The notes: generated from the sequence alone by a model not told the origin. A DNA stretch of 64,000 bases from Klebsiella sp. RHBSTW-00484 (GCF_013705725.1 NZ_CP055484.1:1-64000), one strand, 5' to 3'; numbered from the stretch's first letter, positions 7,838-16,112 are shown. Made by a program: numbers and translations.

Positions 7838-9073
7838 TCAGGGCCTCTCTCCTGTTCCGGCGTCGTTCCACACCATCACCGTGGCCAGATGCTCCGTCAC
7901 CTCCCGCCCCGTGTAACCGGCCAGGATTGCCAGCGCCCTGGCGCCCGCTTCACGGGACAGCGGACTGCGGAACCCGAATCCATCCGTCATCAGGAGCCAC
8001 TGCAGACGTTCCGTCCAGCGCTCGCCGGGTTTGCGTACCGGCGAAAACACAATCTCCGTCAGTTGTTCGCGGTTGCAGTACAGCTGTTGTCGTTCCAGGT
8101 CGTTCAGCAGGGTGTTCAGCTCGCGGCGGTCAGCTTCTTCCTGACTCATCAGCGGCCAGCGGATGCGGTGCCACTGCAGCTCATGCACCTGGTCGCCGGC
8201 GAAACCCGCGCGGGCCAGCAGGTCAGCCAGTGCGGCCTCCGTATCTTCCTCATAGCCGGCCGCCGTGAGCGGGAACGCCTCCGCACTGTCGCGCAGAACC
8301 TGCAGCAGGCGCGCCGGCGCCGGCAGGTCGCGGAGCCCCTCACCAGGCGTGATAACGGCCTGCCTGATCTCCTCATTCAGGCCGCTGATCCCCTCCGCCT
8401 GCAGCGCGACGTCCAGCTGGCGGTACCAGGTGTCGGTCCGGTCCGCCGGCGCGGTGACGTTCAGAGCGCCCTCCTCCGGCGTGGCGCTCTCATTGATCTG
8501 CACCCGGACCGCAATCCCCGCATCGTGACAGGCCTGCAGCCAGGTGGCGATCTGCAGGGGATCGCCTTCCAGGCGTGTCAACTGCCCGGCCGCATTCCAC
8601 AGCTGCAGGCAGGTGGTGCCGTCGAGAAGGATAACGTAGTCTCCCCGGACCGCCAGATGCCAGCGATCGTCCAGCGCCACCGGCCGCTCGTCACCGAACG
8701 AGTCAGACTCATAGACCGCCTTCATCCTGACCAGGGGCAGAACCCGGACCGCCGCCGCTCGCTGCTCCGCCAGGACGCGCGCCTGTTCGTCAGCGAGAAG
8801 CGGGGCGGCCAGCGCACGGCCAGCGTCCGTCAGCTCAACGGCCAGCTGCAGGTTCGGGGCTCGCAGGGTGCGCAGCCAGCCCGCGGCTTCCATGCGCCGG
8901 CAGGAGGCGCGCAGGTTCGGCCCGTACACCGGGGCGTCCCCGCCCTGCTCCAGCACCCGCTCAATATCCCGCGTCGCCACCGGCCCCGGACGTTTTGCAC
9001 CGAGGGCGGCCAGCACAATCAGTACCCGTCGCTGCAGCGGCGACGGCCTGCGGGAGGTTGTTACTGCTGCCAT
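7838..9073 (-). CDS. Large hypothetical protein with winged-helix start
   Basis: The protein has 411 residues and very GC-rich codons. Residues 10-75 (RRVLIVLAALGAKRPGPVATRDIERVL ... RRMEAAGWLRTL) look like a winged helix. The rest is acidic alpha/beta sequence with no motif I recognise. The start overlaps the end of the 89-residue gene upstream by 13 bases, so the two are probably translationally coupled. A long plus-strand frame across the same DNA is a shadow of the high GC content. Confidence 0.7.
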   Translation of the reverse strand: MAAVTTSRRPSPLQRRVLIVLAALGAKRPGPVATRDIERVLEQGGDAPVYGPNLRASCRRMEAAGWLRTLRAPNLQLAVELTDAGRALAAPLLADEQARVLAEQRAAAVRVLPLVRMKAVYESDSFGDERPVALDDRWHLAVRGDYVILLDGTTCLQLWNAAGQLTRLEGDPLQIATWLQACHDAGIAVRVQINESATPEEGALNVTAPADRTDTWYRQLDVALQAEGISGLNEEIRQAVITPGEGLRDLPAPARLLQVLRDSAEAFPLTAAGYEEDTEAALADLLARAGFAGDQVHELQWHRIRWPLMSQEEADRRELNTLLNDLERQQLYCNREQLTEIVFSPVRKPGERWTERLQWLLMTDGFGFRSPLSREAGARALAILAGYTGREVTEHLATVMVWNDAGTGERP

Positions 9074-9330
9074 GAACGTTGTTCTGCTGTGGGAGCGCGC
9101 AGGAGCATTCCGGTGAGGCGCAGATGGTCCCTGTCGGCGACGTCTTCCGGGGCACGGCCCGCCATCGCCAGGTGGTACCAGAGTTCGATCGCGCTGCGTG
9201 CCCAGGCAATCTCCGCATCGGGGTCATTGCAGTCTGCGCGGCCGGCTCGTTCGAGACACCCGTTAATGAAGTCTTCCGTGTCGGCGGTCATCGTTTCATA
9301 GCTGAGGCGAAAGTATACTTTTTCATCCAT
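9061..9330 (-). CDS. Small hypothetical protein, first gene of the operon
   Basis: This is an 89-residue acidic helical protein (EDFINGCLERAGRADC, AIELWYHLAMAGRAPEDVADRDHL). It overlaps the 411-residue gene and lies directly below an AT-rich regulatory stretch. It is not recognised. The overlap suggests that the two products are needed in similar amounts. Confidence 0.6.
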   Translation of the reverse strand: MDEKVYFRLSYETMTADTEDFINGCLERAGRADCNDPDAEIAWARSAIELWYHLAMAGRAPEDVADRDHLRLTGMLLRAPTAEQRSWQQ

Positions 9331-9359
9331 CCTGCACGCTCCGTCTGATAATGTCTGGT

Positions 9360-9495
9360 TAAGTGTAAAGTCATATCATGTATAGTTTATTGCTAATCAA
9401 TTAAACATCATATCAGATATGATTTTATTATTAATGATAAATATCATTCTTAGTATGATTTTATGCATGTTCATTAATTATCATATCTATTGCGG
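9360..9495. promoter_or_regulatory. AT-rich operator region with palindrome
   Basis: A perfect palindrome ATCATATC-A-GATATGAT lies at 9407-9423. Related half-sites (TCATATC, ATATCAT) recur at about 9371, 9440 and 9480. The stretch is far more AT-rich than its neighbours and sits directly upstream of the minus-strand operon. Binding by a repressor, possibly the winged-helix product of the operon, is inferred. The remainder up to 9904 shows only a short inverted repeat (AGATCCGG ... CCGGATCT near 9510-9540). Confidence 0.5.
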
Positions 9496-9904
9496 ATTTT
9501 CCGCCTCGCAGATCCGGTTTCTGGCTGTTCCGGATCTTCGCGAAATGCACCGGCACGCAGCGGCCCCCTGACACAAGATGTAGGGGGTTAATCAGCTGCA
9601 AATGGCGCTATATGTTGTGTCCCTCCCCTTCCCCGTGACCGCCCGCCCGACACCGGAAATGAGCGCTTTGCTTATTCTCTGACCGTGGTACACTTCCGGA
9701 AACTGCGAAATAAATGAAAAATCGGATCACCGCGAAACCGCCATCCGGTAATTTAACGGCGTGGTTATATGGCTGATTATTATCTCTCAGGTGATGATTT
9801 TGGCAGGTAAAGTAATCAACAGTGACTTTAAGGTGTGTCATCTGGTGATGACATATGATTTCAGTGCGGGACTATTGAACCGGATACTATTTTTGAGGCG
9901 AGGT

Positions 9905-10219
9905 ATGGGTAAACCAACATTTAGATCATTTTACGATGTGGTCCGGGAGCTTGAGGATGTATATGGCCATAAAGAGCTATGGCTGTATTCAGGAGCGGCA
10001 TACGCAACGCCAACAGAAATGATTAACGCCAGACATAACTGGAAATCGCCAAAAATCCTGAAACGTAACGGAAGAATGGTTGCAGAACGAATGGATAACT
10101 CGGACTCATGGCAACTGGTTGGTGACTACAAAAAACCGCTGTTCCAACATTGTGCTCCGCCCTGGCAATCCTGTCAGATAGATGACTATTTTAAAGGCTA
10201 TTACATTATCGCCCCCTGA
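9905..10219 (+). CDS. Hypothetical protein upstream of the HEPN gene
   Basis: Read from the ATG at 9905, which follows a GAGG ribosome site, the product is 104 residues (MGKPTFRSFYDVVREL). A longer frame from 9761 has a hydrophobic start without a good ribosome site. The protein is rich in Trp, Tyr and Lys, has no signal peptide and is not recognised. It ends 52 bp before the HEPN gene in the same direction and could be its partner. Confidence 0.5.
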   Translation: MGKPTFRSFYDVVRELEDVYGHKELWLYSGAAYATPTEMINARHNWKSPKILKRNGRMVAERMDNSDSWQLVGDYKKPLFQHCAPPWQSCQIDDYFKGYYIIAP

Positions 10220-10271
10220 AGGTCAGAGGAGTAATGGATGGCGGGATTACATCATTGATGGCGAGGTTTAA

Positions 10272-11051
10272 ATGGGAAGTATGAAAGAACTGCTGTTTGA
10301 AATGCAGGAGGAACGGCGTGACGAATGGATTGCGGAAAATTATCCGGATGCTGAGGAAGGAACTCCTGAATGGGATGCGGCAGCGCAGGAATACAGCTGG
10401 TTTCAGGACTGGATGGAAGAGGCGGCTGAGCAGCAATATTTTGAGGCTTCGCTTGCCAGTATTCCTGACCGCCTGCAGGATGCAAAGGCTGAACTGGATG
10501 AGTTAGAGAGCCTGATGCAGTTCAACCAACCCAGGATCGTAGAGCGGATGGCTTATGTTCATTGCGTGAGTGTACTGGACAGCTTTCTGATGTACAGCGC
10601 CAGAGCACTTCTTAGTCATCCCCCGCATTTACAGAAGTTCCTGCACGAGGCTGATTCGTTGGTTCCTAATAAGGAAGACAGAAGAAAATTACTTGCTTCC
10701 AAATGGGTCGAGCAGGAGCCGGATAAAGACACTCCTGAGAAGGTTTATACCTGGCGAGCTCAGTCTCTTGTAGCGAAGAAGACATTTCAGAGCCACAAAG
10801 TGATAGGTCGGTATTTTTCAAGGATGCTGACAACGCCACATGAGTGGCCATTGGAGGAGATTAAGGGGGTAATCAAGACCCGAAACGCACTGGTACACCG
10901 TAATGGAGTTACCGAATCTCTTGAACCCGTGTATATCAGTTCGGGGAGTGTGCAGAATGCTATCTGCACGGTACGAGCATTTATTACCGTGGCGGCTGAA
11001 ACCCTTCTGCAGGAAGATGCACTATACAGGACGGATGATGGCATATTCTGA
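10272..11051 (+). CDS. HEPN-domain protein
   Basis: The protein has 259 residues. The N-terminal 80 residues are acidic and helical. The C-terminal half carries IKTRNALVHRNG, in which R204-N205 and H209 form the R-x4-6-H motif of HEPN ribonucleases (MAE_28990/MAE_18760-like group). The preceding helices (RMAYVHCVSVLDSFLMYSARALL) fit the HEPN four-helix bundle. Such proteins act as RNases in toxin-antitoxin and phage-defence systems. The gene upstream may be the partner, but no known nucleotidyltransferase antitoxin is adjacent. Confidence 0.65.
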   Translation: MGSMKELLFEMQEERRDEWIAENYPDAEEGTPEWDAAAQEYSWFQDWMEEAAEQQYFEASLASIPDRLQDAKAELDELESLMQFNQPRIVERMAYVHCVSVLDSFLMYSARALLSHPPHLQKFLHEADSLVPNKEDRRKLLASKWVEQEPDKDTPEKVYTWRAQSLVAKKTFQSHKVIGRYFSRMLTTPHEWPLEEIKGVIKTRNALVHRNGVTESLEPVYISSGSVQNAICTVRAFITVAAETLLQEDALYRTDDGIF

Positions 11052-11095
11052 AATTACCGCAGCGACACCATCCATAAGCGTCTTCACTGAGGGAT

Positions 11096-11878
11096 ATGTC
11101 GATGACTTCGCTTCCCGCTAACTATATACCAGTAAGCAACACATCATTACCTGTCGCCATAGACTACCCAGCAGCGCTGGCACTTCGCCAGATGGCTCTC
11201 GTTCAGGACGAACTCCCGAAATACCTGCTGGCGCCGGAAGTCAGCGCGCTGCTCCACTACGTGCCGGATCTTCACCGCAAGATGCTGCTGGCGACGCTCT
11301 GGAACACGGGCGCGCGAATTAACGAAGCGCTGGCGCTGACAAGGGGGGATTTTTCGCTGTCGCCACCGTATCCGTTCGTGCAGCTGGCCACGCTCAAACA
11401 ACGAGCGGAGAAATCGGCCAGAACAGCAGGCCGTGCCCCAGCTGGCAGTCAGGCCCACCGTCTGGTGCCCCTCTCCGATCACCAGTACGTCAGCCAGCTG
11501 CAGATGATGGTGGCCACCCTGAAAATTCCGCTCGAGCGACGTAATAAGCGTACCGGCAGAACCGAAAAGGCGCGTATCTGGGAGGTCACTGACCGGACGG
11601 TACGGACCTGGCTGAATGAAGCAGTGGAGAATGCGGCCGCTGACGGGGTGTCATTCTCTGTGCCGGTCACACCGCACACGTTCCGGCACAGTTATGCGAT
11701 GCACATGCTGTATGCCGGCATTCCGCTGAAGGTCCTGCAGAGCCTGATGGGCCACAAGTCAGTGAGCTCAACGGAGGTCTACACGAAGGTGTTTGCGCTC
11801 GATGTGGCGGCACGTCACCGGGTTCAGTTCCAGATGCCGGGGACCGAGGCGGTGGCGATGCTGAAAGAACGAATTTAA
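11096..11878 (+). CDS. resD: ResD-type tyrosine site-specific recombinase
   Basis: The protein has 260 residues. The catalytic set of tyrosine recombinases is present: R74 (NTGARINEA), H194-x-x-R197 (TPHTFRHSY), H220 (LMGHKS) and the nucleophile Y229 (STEVYTKVF). Length and sequence match the F plasmid D protein (ResD), which resolves plasmid multimers, and the integrase-like proteins beside IncFIB replicons. A large inverted repeat 32 bp past the stop could be its recombination site. No rep gene follows here. Confidence 0.85.
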   Translation: MSMTSLPANYIPVSNTSLPVAIDYPAALALRQMALVQDELPKYLLAPEVSALLHYVPDLHRKMLLATLWNTGARINEALALTRGDFSLSPPYPFVQLATLKQRAEKSARTAGRAPAGSQAHRLVPLSDHQYVSQLQMMVATLKIPLERRNKRTGRTEKARIWEVTDRTVRTWLNEAVENAAADGVSFSVPVTPHTFRHSYAMHMLYAGIPLKVLQSLMGHKSVSSTEVYTKVFALDVAARHRVQFQMPGTEAVAMLKERI

Positions 11879-11910
11879 CGGCTACAGGCTGACGCGCAGC
11901 AGGCTTGTCC

Positions 11911-11955
11911 AACCCCTTGTCTGTCCAGAAGCGAGTTCTGAACAGACAAGGGGTT
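11911..11955. repeat. Nested inverted repeat beside resD
   Basis: The outer arms AACCCCTTGTCTGT and ACAGACAAGGGGTT are a perfect 14-bp match. Inside them CAGAA-gcgag-TTCTG pairs again. No U-run follows, which argues against a simple terminator. Because it lies immediately downstream of a tyrosine recombinase, it is a candidate rfsF/res-like crossover or accessory site. Confidence 0.5.
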
Positions 11956-12022
11956 CAGAATGAAATGCCGGGTAGGTACTTTGCCTCATCCGGGCAGTAA
12001 ATGCGTTATCAGGAGGGATGAA

Positions 12023-12988
12023 TCAGTGGCGGATCTGCGCCAGGTCGTCTTCAGTCAGACCGGTCATTTTCATCACGGTACTGCGGTCAATGCCGCTCCT
12101 GAGCATGGTGCGGGCAACTTCCAGCTTGCCTTCCAGTTTGCCTTCATTACGGCCTTTTTCAATACCACGTTGTTCACCCAGCTGGATGCCCTGCTCGATC
12201 CCCTGCTGGATACCCTTCTCAATACCTTTCTGCTCAAGCTGCTGTGCGATGGTCATAAGTGCGTCCCCGTGTTGCGGCACACGCAGTGCCAGTTCGCGTA
12301 CAAAGGCTTCGGCGTCGGCTGTTTCGCCTGCCTGGACTATATAGTGTACCAGTGATATGACCTGGGATGAAGACAGGTATCCGGCCAGCAAAATGGGCGC
12401 CAGACGGTCAACCAGTTCAGCGAGGTCGCGCTGATGAATATGTTTCTGCAGTAAAGTCAGGGCGGCCATACTGCGGTGGCCGGCGATGTCATCATCCGGA
12501 ATAACGGTCACATCAACCAGCGGGAAAGCGTTGCTGTAGAGGTTGCCTGCCAGCACGGGGTCGTCAAACTCATCCAGCCAGCGGGTGGAGTACGGATAGG
12601 GGCTGCGTTTACCTGTATAGAAAAGGACCGGTATCACCAGGGGCAACTTCTTATGGCCCGCTTCCAGATGGCGCTGCATGGCGGCTACCGCGTAACGTAT
12701 CAGGCGAAACGCCATGTGCCTGTCCGGCGACGACTGGTGCTCAATAAGCACGTGAACGTAGCCGTCGCCGCCGGTGGTTTTCAGGCTATAGAGAACGTCG
12801 CTGAAATACTGACGGAGGTCATCCTCAACAAACGAGCCGGATTCCAGTTTAAGTGTGCTGAGGTCGCAGATGGCCTGCAACTCTGCCGGGAGATGCAGCT
12901 CCATGAAATCCCGGGCAATATCCGGTTGCGTCAGGAACTGCCGGAATGTCGCATCGTGGGGTGTGGGCGTGGTGGTTTTCTTTTTCAT
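12023..12988 (-). CDS. Rpn family PD-(D/E)XK nuclease (transposase_31-like)
   Basis: Read from MKKKTTTPTPHDATF the protein has 321 residues. The frame extends upstream, but those residues look non-native. The start HDATFRQFLTQPDIARDFMELHLP is the hallmark of the YhgA/RpnA family. The nuclease core follows, with DVLYSLKTTGGDGYVHVLIEHQSS, where the D and E-H-Q correspond to the PD-ExQ-type active site. The C-terminus has Gly/Glu-rich repeats (GIEKGIQQGIEQGIQ) ending in a small helical domain. E. coli Rpn proteins are DNA endonucleases that promote recombination. Confidence 0.85.
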   Translation of the reverse strand: MKKKTTTPTPHDATFRQFLTQPDIARDFMELHLPAELQAICDLSTLKLESGSFVEDDLRQYFSDVLYSLKTTGGDGYVHVLIEHQSSPDRHMAFRLIRYAVAAMQRHLEAGHKKLPLVIPVLFYTGKRSPYPYSTRWLDEFDDPVLAGNLYSNAFPLVDVTVIPDDDIAGHRSMAALTLLQKHIHQRDLAELVDRLAPILLAGYLSSSQVISLVHYIVQAGETADAEAFVRELALRVPQHGDALMTIAQQLEQKGIEKGIQQGIEQGIQLGEQRGIEKGRNEGKLEGKLEVARTMLRSGIDRSTVMKMTGLTEDDLAQIRH

Positions 12989-13287
12989 TGGTCCATGCTC
13001 TGAAAATAACTCTGTCATAATATCACAGGCAAAAAATGCTAACATTCGCGTGGAAGGGACTTGATGTTTCTTCCGGGGGGCAGTGCCGGGGTGGTTCTGT
13101 CCCCCTCTCCTCTTCCCTGGCATACCATTCACTCTACAGTTACAGACGTCTTTGAAGACATTTAAGTGGTCTTGCCGTTTATGGCCTCACATATCTGGTC
13201 ACATCAGTCTGTAGGCGGAGGAGGCTGCCGGTATCTTTGACATATACCCTAATGTGACATGCTGGCGAGCGCTCTAGGATTGGTTAA

Positions 13288-13312
13288 TAAAAAAGCCAGG
13301 GAATCCTGGCTC
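13288..13312 (-). terminator. Rho-independent terminator of the DinQ-like toxin transcript
   Basis: On the minus strand GCCAGG-attc-CCTGGC is followed by TTTTTTATT. It lies 17 bp beyond the toxin stop codon. Confidence 0.8.
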
Positions 13313-13328
13313 TTGGGTGAGCTGGTTG

Positions 13329-13406
13329 TTAGAAGAACCAGCGAATTAACTCTAAAAGCACAATGAGCGCTTTCAGAGCCTGGATGACTTTTGTAAGAGT
13401 CTCCAT
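13329..13406 (-). CDS. DinQ-like type I toxin peptide
   Basis: The peptide has 25 residues, begins METLTKVIQ and ends in the hydrophobic ALIVLLELIRWFF. This matches the core of E. coli DinQ (ALIALLELIRFLL) closely. DinQ inserts in the inner membrane and depolarises it. A strong Shine-Dalgarno (AAAAGGAGAG) precedes the ATG and a terminator follows. Upstream, a 20-bp sequence occurs twice, as the agrA/agrB antisense RNA genes do at the dinQ locus. Recognition rests on sequence resemblance from memory. Confidence 0.75.
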   Translation of the reverse strand: METLTKVIQALKALIVLLELIRWFF

Positions 13407-13479
13407 TTTCTCTCCTTTTCTGGAGAGTAGAACACCGAATGAACCCTTCCACTCTGTCACTCAGTTTTTAGTCTTTAAT

Positions 13480-13637
13480 GTCAGTTAAAGATAGTTCCAC
13501 TCAGGTAATGGTACTGACTCAGCACCACCTGTTAGTCAGTCAGAGTCTAATCAATGTGTTAGCTGGCTCTTGTAAATCAGATTGATCAGAGTAAAGAGTG
13601 GGGGGTATCATTCAACCGTCAGTTAAAGATAGTTCCA
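13480..13637 (+). repeat. Duplicated 20-bp sequence, candidate antitoxin RNA region
   Basis: GTCAGTTAAAGATAGTTCCA occurs at 13480-13499 and again at 13618-13637. The first copy lies within the presumed 5' leader of the minus-strand toxin mRNA, so a plus-strand RNA from the second copy could pair with the leader in trans. This mirrors agrA/agrB of the E. coli dinQ locus. RNA ends are not determined. Confidence 0.5.
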
Positions 13638-13662
13638 TTCCAAATCTGAGTACCAGCTTAGT

Positions 13663-13711
13663 TTTGGATGTAAAAAAGCCCGATTACCAGTCGGGCTTTT
13701 TTACATCCAAA
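13663..13711. terminator. Strong bidirectional terminator
   Basis: A 20-bp stem (TTGGATGTAAAAAAGCCCGA and its complement) with a short loop carries T-runs on both strands. It would end any plus-strand antitoxin RNA made from the repeats just upstream and insulate the locus. Confidence 0.85.
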
Positions 13712-13983
13712 CCCGCCTGAAGCCTTATCATCCGCTTCCTTCCCCCAATTATGGGTTAATTTATTACTGTAAAGCATTCCTAATAATCGCGATCTCATTG
13801 ATCCAGAGCAAAGTAAAAATGCCAGAGTGCAAGTGAAGGGAGCTTGCGCTTAATGTAAATTTTTCCGATTAGAAAAACATCATTGTTTAAAGGACATAGT
13901 GTTCTGTCACGACGCTAGCCAGCGGTAACGGAAACGATTCGAATATGCCTTCAGGTACGATAGAAATCTTCGTGGGGGTTGTC

Positions 13984-14079
13984 ATGCTGAAGTGGGTACT
14001 GGATAGCGAAACGGGGACGGGTTATGTCAGCCATGGACAGAATCACCTGAATATCCAATGCAGTTCGGGGATTATGTAA
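13984..14079 (+). other. Possible 31-codon ORF in an otherwise empty stretch
   Basis: An ATG after GTGGGGGTT opens 31 codons (MLKWVLDSETGTGYVSHG ...). It has no hydrophobic segment and no recognised match, so the chance of being real is low. Apart from this frame and a hairpin at 14191, I see nothing in 13712-14303. Confidence 0.15.
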
Positions 14080-14190
14080 CTGAGGGATTTACCAGCAGCT
14101 CTATGATCTCACTGGCGCATATGCCAGCGATATTGCCATAAAGTTCTGTAGTTGTTAGGAAGGTGGCTAATCAAGAGGTAACAGAAATGC

Positions 14191-14215
14191 AAAAGCCCAG
14201 CTTTTCAACTGGGCT
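14191..14215 (-). terminator. Terminator downstream of the MazF/PemK-like gene
   Basis: On the minus strand AGCCCAG-ttgaaaag-CTGGGCT runs into TTTGCATTT, about 90 bp beyond the toxin-like gene. The arms are perfect. Confidence 0.6.
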
Positions 14216-14303
14216 TCGCGGTCCCTCAAGGGGAGAAAATCTGAATGGCCTCTATGGGCTACATGGCTAGTCTAGCAAATCAGTAGTTCGTGTCAATAGT
14301 GAA

Positions 14304-14777
14304 CTATTGTTCGGATTCCTGCTGTGCTGGAACAAGCGCAGTTGCATTGATAGCTTTGATTACAGCTTTTTGTAGGTTTGTCACAATTTCACGTGAAAGC
14401 ATCTGCGTTATCCATCCCCTGCCTACTTCCATAGGCCTGCTAAGTCGCTGATTACTTACGGTTTGTACCATGTCGCATTTAACCCAACTAGTTGTTTGAG
14501 GAAAATATTTTGCTGCTTTAATTATCCCCTCAGGTAACTCAACGTGAAGGCCATTATTAAGTTTAGCAGTATCTTTTGTGGTCGAAATTGGAACCACAAT
14601 ACACGCATTGCCATTCAGACGCCCATTCAATACAACGACGAGTCTACATTTAATCATTTCCGGGGGGATATGAGCATCGACAGCAGTCGAAACTACATCC
14701 CCTTTCTCATCTTTCAAGTAGTTTCCGTAATTGCACGTGAGAATTTGCCCCACTTTAGGGGAGAAATTTATCGGCAT
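14304..14777 (-). CDS. PemK/MazF-like toxin family protein, no antitoxin adjacent
   Basis: The protein has 157 residues. The N-terminus FSPKVGQILTCNYG and the central CRLVVVLNGRLNGNACIVVPIST follow the PemK/MazF beta-barrel pattern (GxI ... R-x-VV, then the I-V-P-I-S/T-T segment). Canonical MazF proteins are mRNA endonucleases of about 110 residues, and the extra length is a C-terminal helical extension. No antitoxin gene lies on either side, so it is either an orphan or a domesticated member. Another nuclease-free role is possible. Confidence 0.7.
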   Translation of the reverse strand: MPINFSPKVGQILTCNYGNYLKDEKGDVVSTAVDAHIPPEMIKCRLVVVLNGRLNGNACIVVPISTTKDTAKLNNGLHVELPEGIIKAAKYFPQTTSWVKCDMVQTVSNQRLSRPMEVGRGWITQMLSREIVTNLQKAVIKAINATALVPAQQESEQ

Positions 14778-14871
14778 ATTAAGGCCTTCAGGTAGTCGAA
14801 AAATATAACATACATTACTACACAGGAAAGGCTAGGTTCTACATGGCGATGATCATGAGGGACTCCGCTCC

Positions 14872-14905
14872 CCACCTGGACAGAATAACTGTTATGTCCA
14901 GGTGG
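14872..14905. repeat. 11-bp inverted repeat near the par locus
   Basis: CCACCTGGACA and TGTCCAGGTGG flank a 12-base AT-rich loop. It sits between the MazF-like promoter side and the first partition repeat array. It may be a terminator for the par operon or a binding site. Confidence 0.5.
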
Positions 14906-14970
14906 CGGGGGAATTAAACGAGTGATGTAAAAAAGACCATTGATGAGGCCATTTTAGTTGATTGCAAATT

Positions 14971-15058
14971 AAGATAACAAGATAACAAGATAACAAGATA
15001 ACAAGATAACAAGATAACAAGATAACAAGATAACAAGATAACAAGATAACAAGATGGC
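14971..15058 (+). repeat. Partition-site array: ten AAGATAAC repeats plus a variant
   Basis: Ten perfect head-to-tail copies of the 8-mer AAGATAAC are followed by AAGATGGC and then an inverted AAGTTGTTATCTT. The array lies just past the end of the small ParB gene and even touches its 3' end. With the matching array upstream of parA it is the likely centromere bound by the small ParB. Confidence 0.85.
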
Positions 15059-15064
15059 AAGTTG

Positions 15065-15367
15065 TTATCTTTGTTTCGCTTCTGCGATTAACCTTGATAC
15101 CTCTGTTTTTGAAAGGCTTTTTAGTGCTTCTACCGCAGCTCTGACGACATCAGAACGATTAACTCTGCCTTTACCTGAAACCATCTCTGCAGTTATAAGG
15201 TCATCAATGTCTTTTAAATTTTCTTCAAAAAAGGAAATGCTCACGGGTTTTGCTTTACTTACAACCAATGATTTCTCAGCGGTCCCTTTGGCACTGTCAA
15301 TACCAGCTGTACCGCCGTTAATAAATGCTGCCTCATCACGAGGCGGGGTATTTGCTCTATTTCTCAC
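15065..15367 (-). CDS. Small ParB-type centromere-binding protein
   Basis: The protein has 100 residues and a GTG start overlapping the ParA stop (GTGA). The N-terminal 45 residues are flexible and basic. The C-terminal half (VSISFFEENLKDIDDLI ... GRVNRSDVVRAAVEALKSL) fits a ribbon-helix-helix fold, as in ParG/Omega-type partners of small ParA proteins. It would bind the AAGATAAC arrays, recruit ParA and repress the operon. No ParB nuclease-like domain is present. Confidence 0.75.
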   Translation of the reverse strand: MRNRANTPPRDEAAFINGGTAGIDSAKGTAEKSLVVSKAKPVSISFFEENLKDIDDLITAEMVSGKGRVNRSDVVRAAVEALKSLSKTEVSRLIAEAKQR

Positions 15368-15990
15368 AGAATAACCTCTTTAACTAACGCTTCGATTTCT
15401 TGTTGTGCTTTATCATTTTGCGTTTCAAAAATTGTCATTGATTCTGCCCAGGCATCTCGATGTGCTTTCCGATCACATACCCGGGAGTTCGCCAGGCGCA
15501 TTTCAGGATAATCCTTGAGTACTTCAGCTGCCTGATTAGCTTCATTAACAAACATGTTAGTGGGAGTCATGTTTAATACGAGATACCCCCGAATATTCTC
15601 ATTAAAATCTTTTGCTGCCGTAAAAACGGAGCATGTATGAGGTACTACATCCAGGTCCATCTGAGAAGGCCGCAACGGAGAAATGAATACGTCTGCGGCC
15701 ATCAATCCACTACGCATTTCTGCACTGTCGCGTCCAGCACAGTCTGCGATGACATAGTCATATGATTTTTCGTGTTCCTTTAGCATGGCTTTGATGTTGC
15801 CTGTGGCGCCTGTAACTGGAATATGGGGAAGATCTTCAGGACGGTTGTTATACCAAGTTAATACTGATTTCTGGTCATCTGCGTCGACAATAATCACTCG
15901 ATTGCCCAGTGACATCAGATACGCAGCTATAGATACCGCCAGTGTACTTTTACCAACCCCACCCTTTTGACTACCTAGTACTATTATCAT
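15364..15990 (-). CDS. parA: ParA family partition ATPase
   Basis: The protein has 208 residues. The deviant Walker A motif KGGVGKS is at residues 9-15, with DADDQKSVLTW (A') and DYVIADCAG (B). It lacks the N-terminal helix-turn-helix of P1/F-type ParA, so it is a type Ib (ParF-like) protein. It moves the plasmid on the nucleoid with the small ParB encoded downstream. A 31-bp palindrome lies just before its start codon. Confidence 0.9.
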   Translation of the reverse strand: MIIVLGSQKGGVGKSTLAVSIAAYLMSLGNRVIIVDADDQKSVLTWYNNRPEDLPHIPVTGATGNIKAMLKEHEKSYDYVIADCAGRDSAEMRSGLMAADVFISPLRPSQMDLDVVPHTCSVFTAAKDFNENIRGYLVLNMTPTNMFVNEANQAAEVLKDYPEMRLANSRVCDRKAHRDAWAESMTIFETQNDKAQQEIEALVKEVIL

Positions 15991-15999
15991 TATAGCCTC

Positions 16000-16030
16000 A
16001 TATTAAGTTGTTAAGTTAACAACTTAATAT
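16000..16030. promoter_or_regulatory. 31-bp palindrome upstream of parA
   Basis: TATTAAGTTGTTAA-G-TTAACAACTTAATA is a perfect palindrome about one base in the centre. It starts 10 bp upstream of the parA start codon. It probably serves as the operator for autoregulation. Further AAGTTATTAACTT-like motifs follow up to 16100. Confidence 0.7.
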
Positions 16031-16112
16031 TGCCAAGCAGGCGACACCTTTGCAATAACTTATTAAGATAATATCTTGTTAAGTTATTAACTTGATGATT
16101 TGTAATGAAATT

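Noticed and set aside
7559..9301. 580-codon plus-strand open frame
   Set aside because: It is antisense to the 411- and 89-residue genes. Its composition (Arg, Gln, Pro) is that of a shadow frame in GC-rich DNA and it has no ribosome site.
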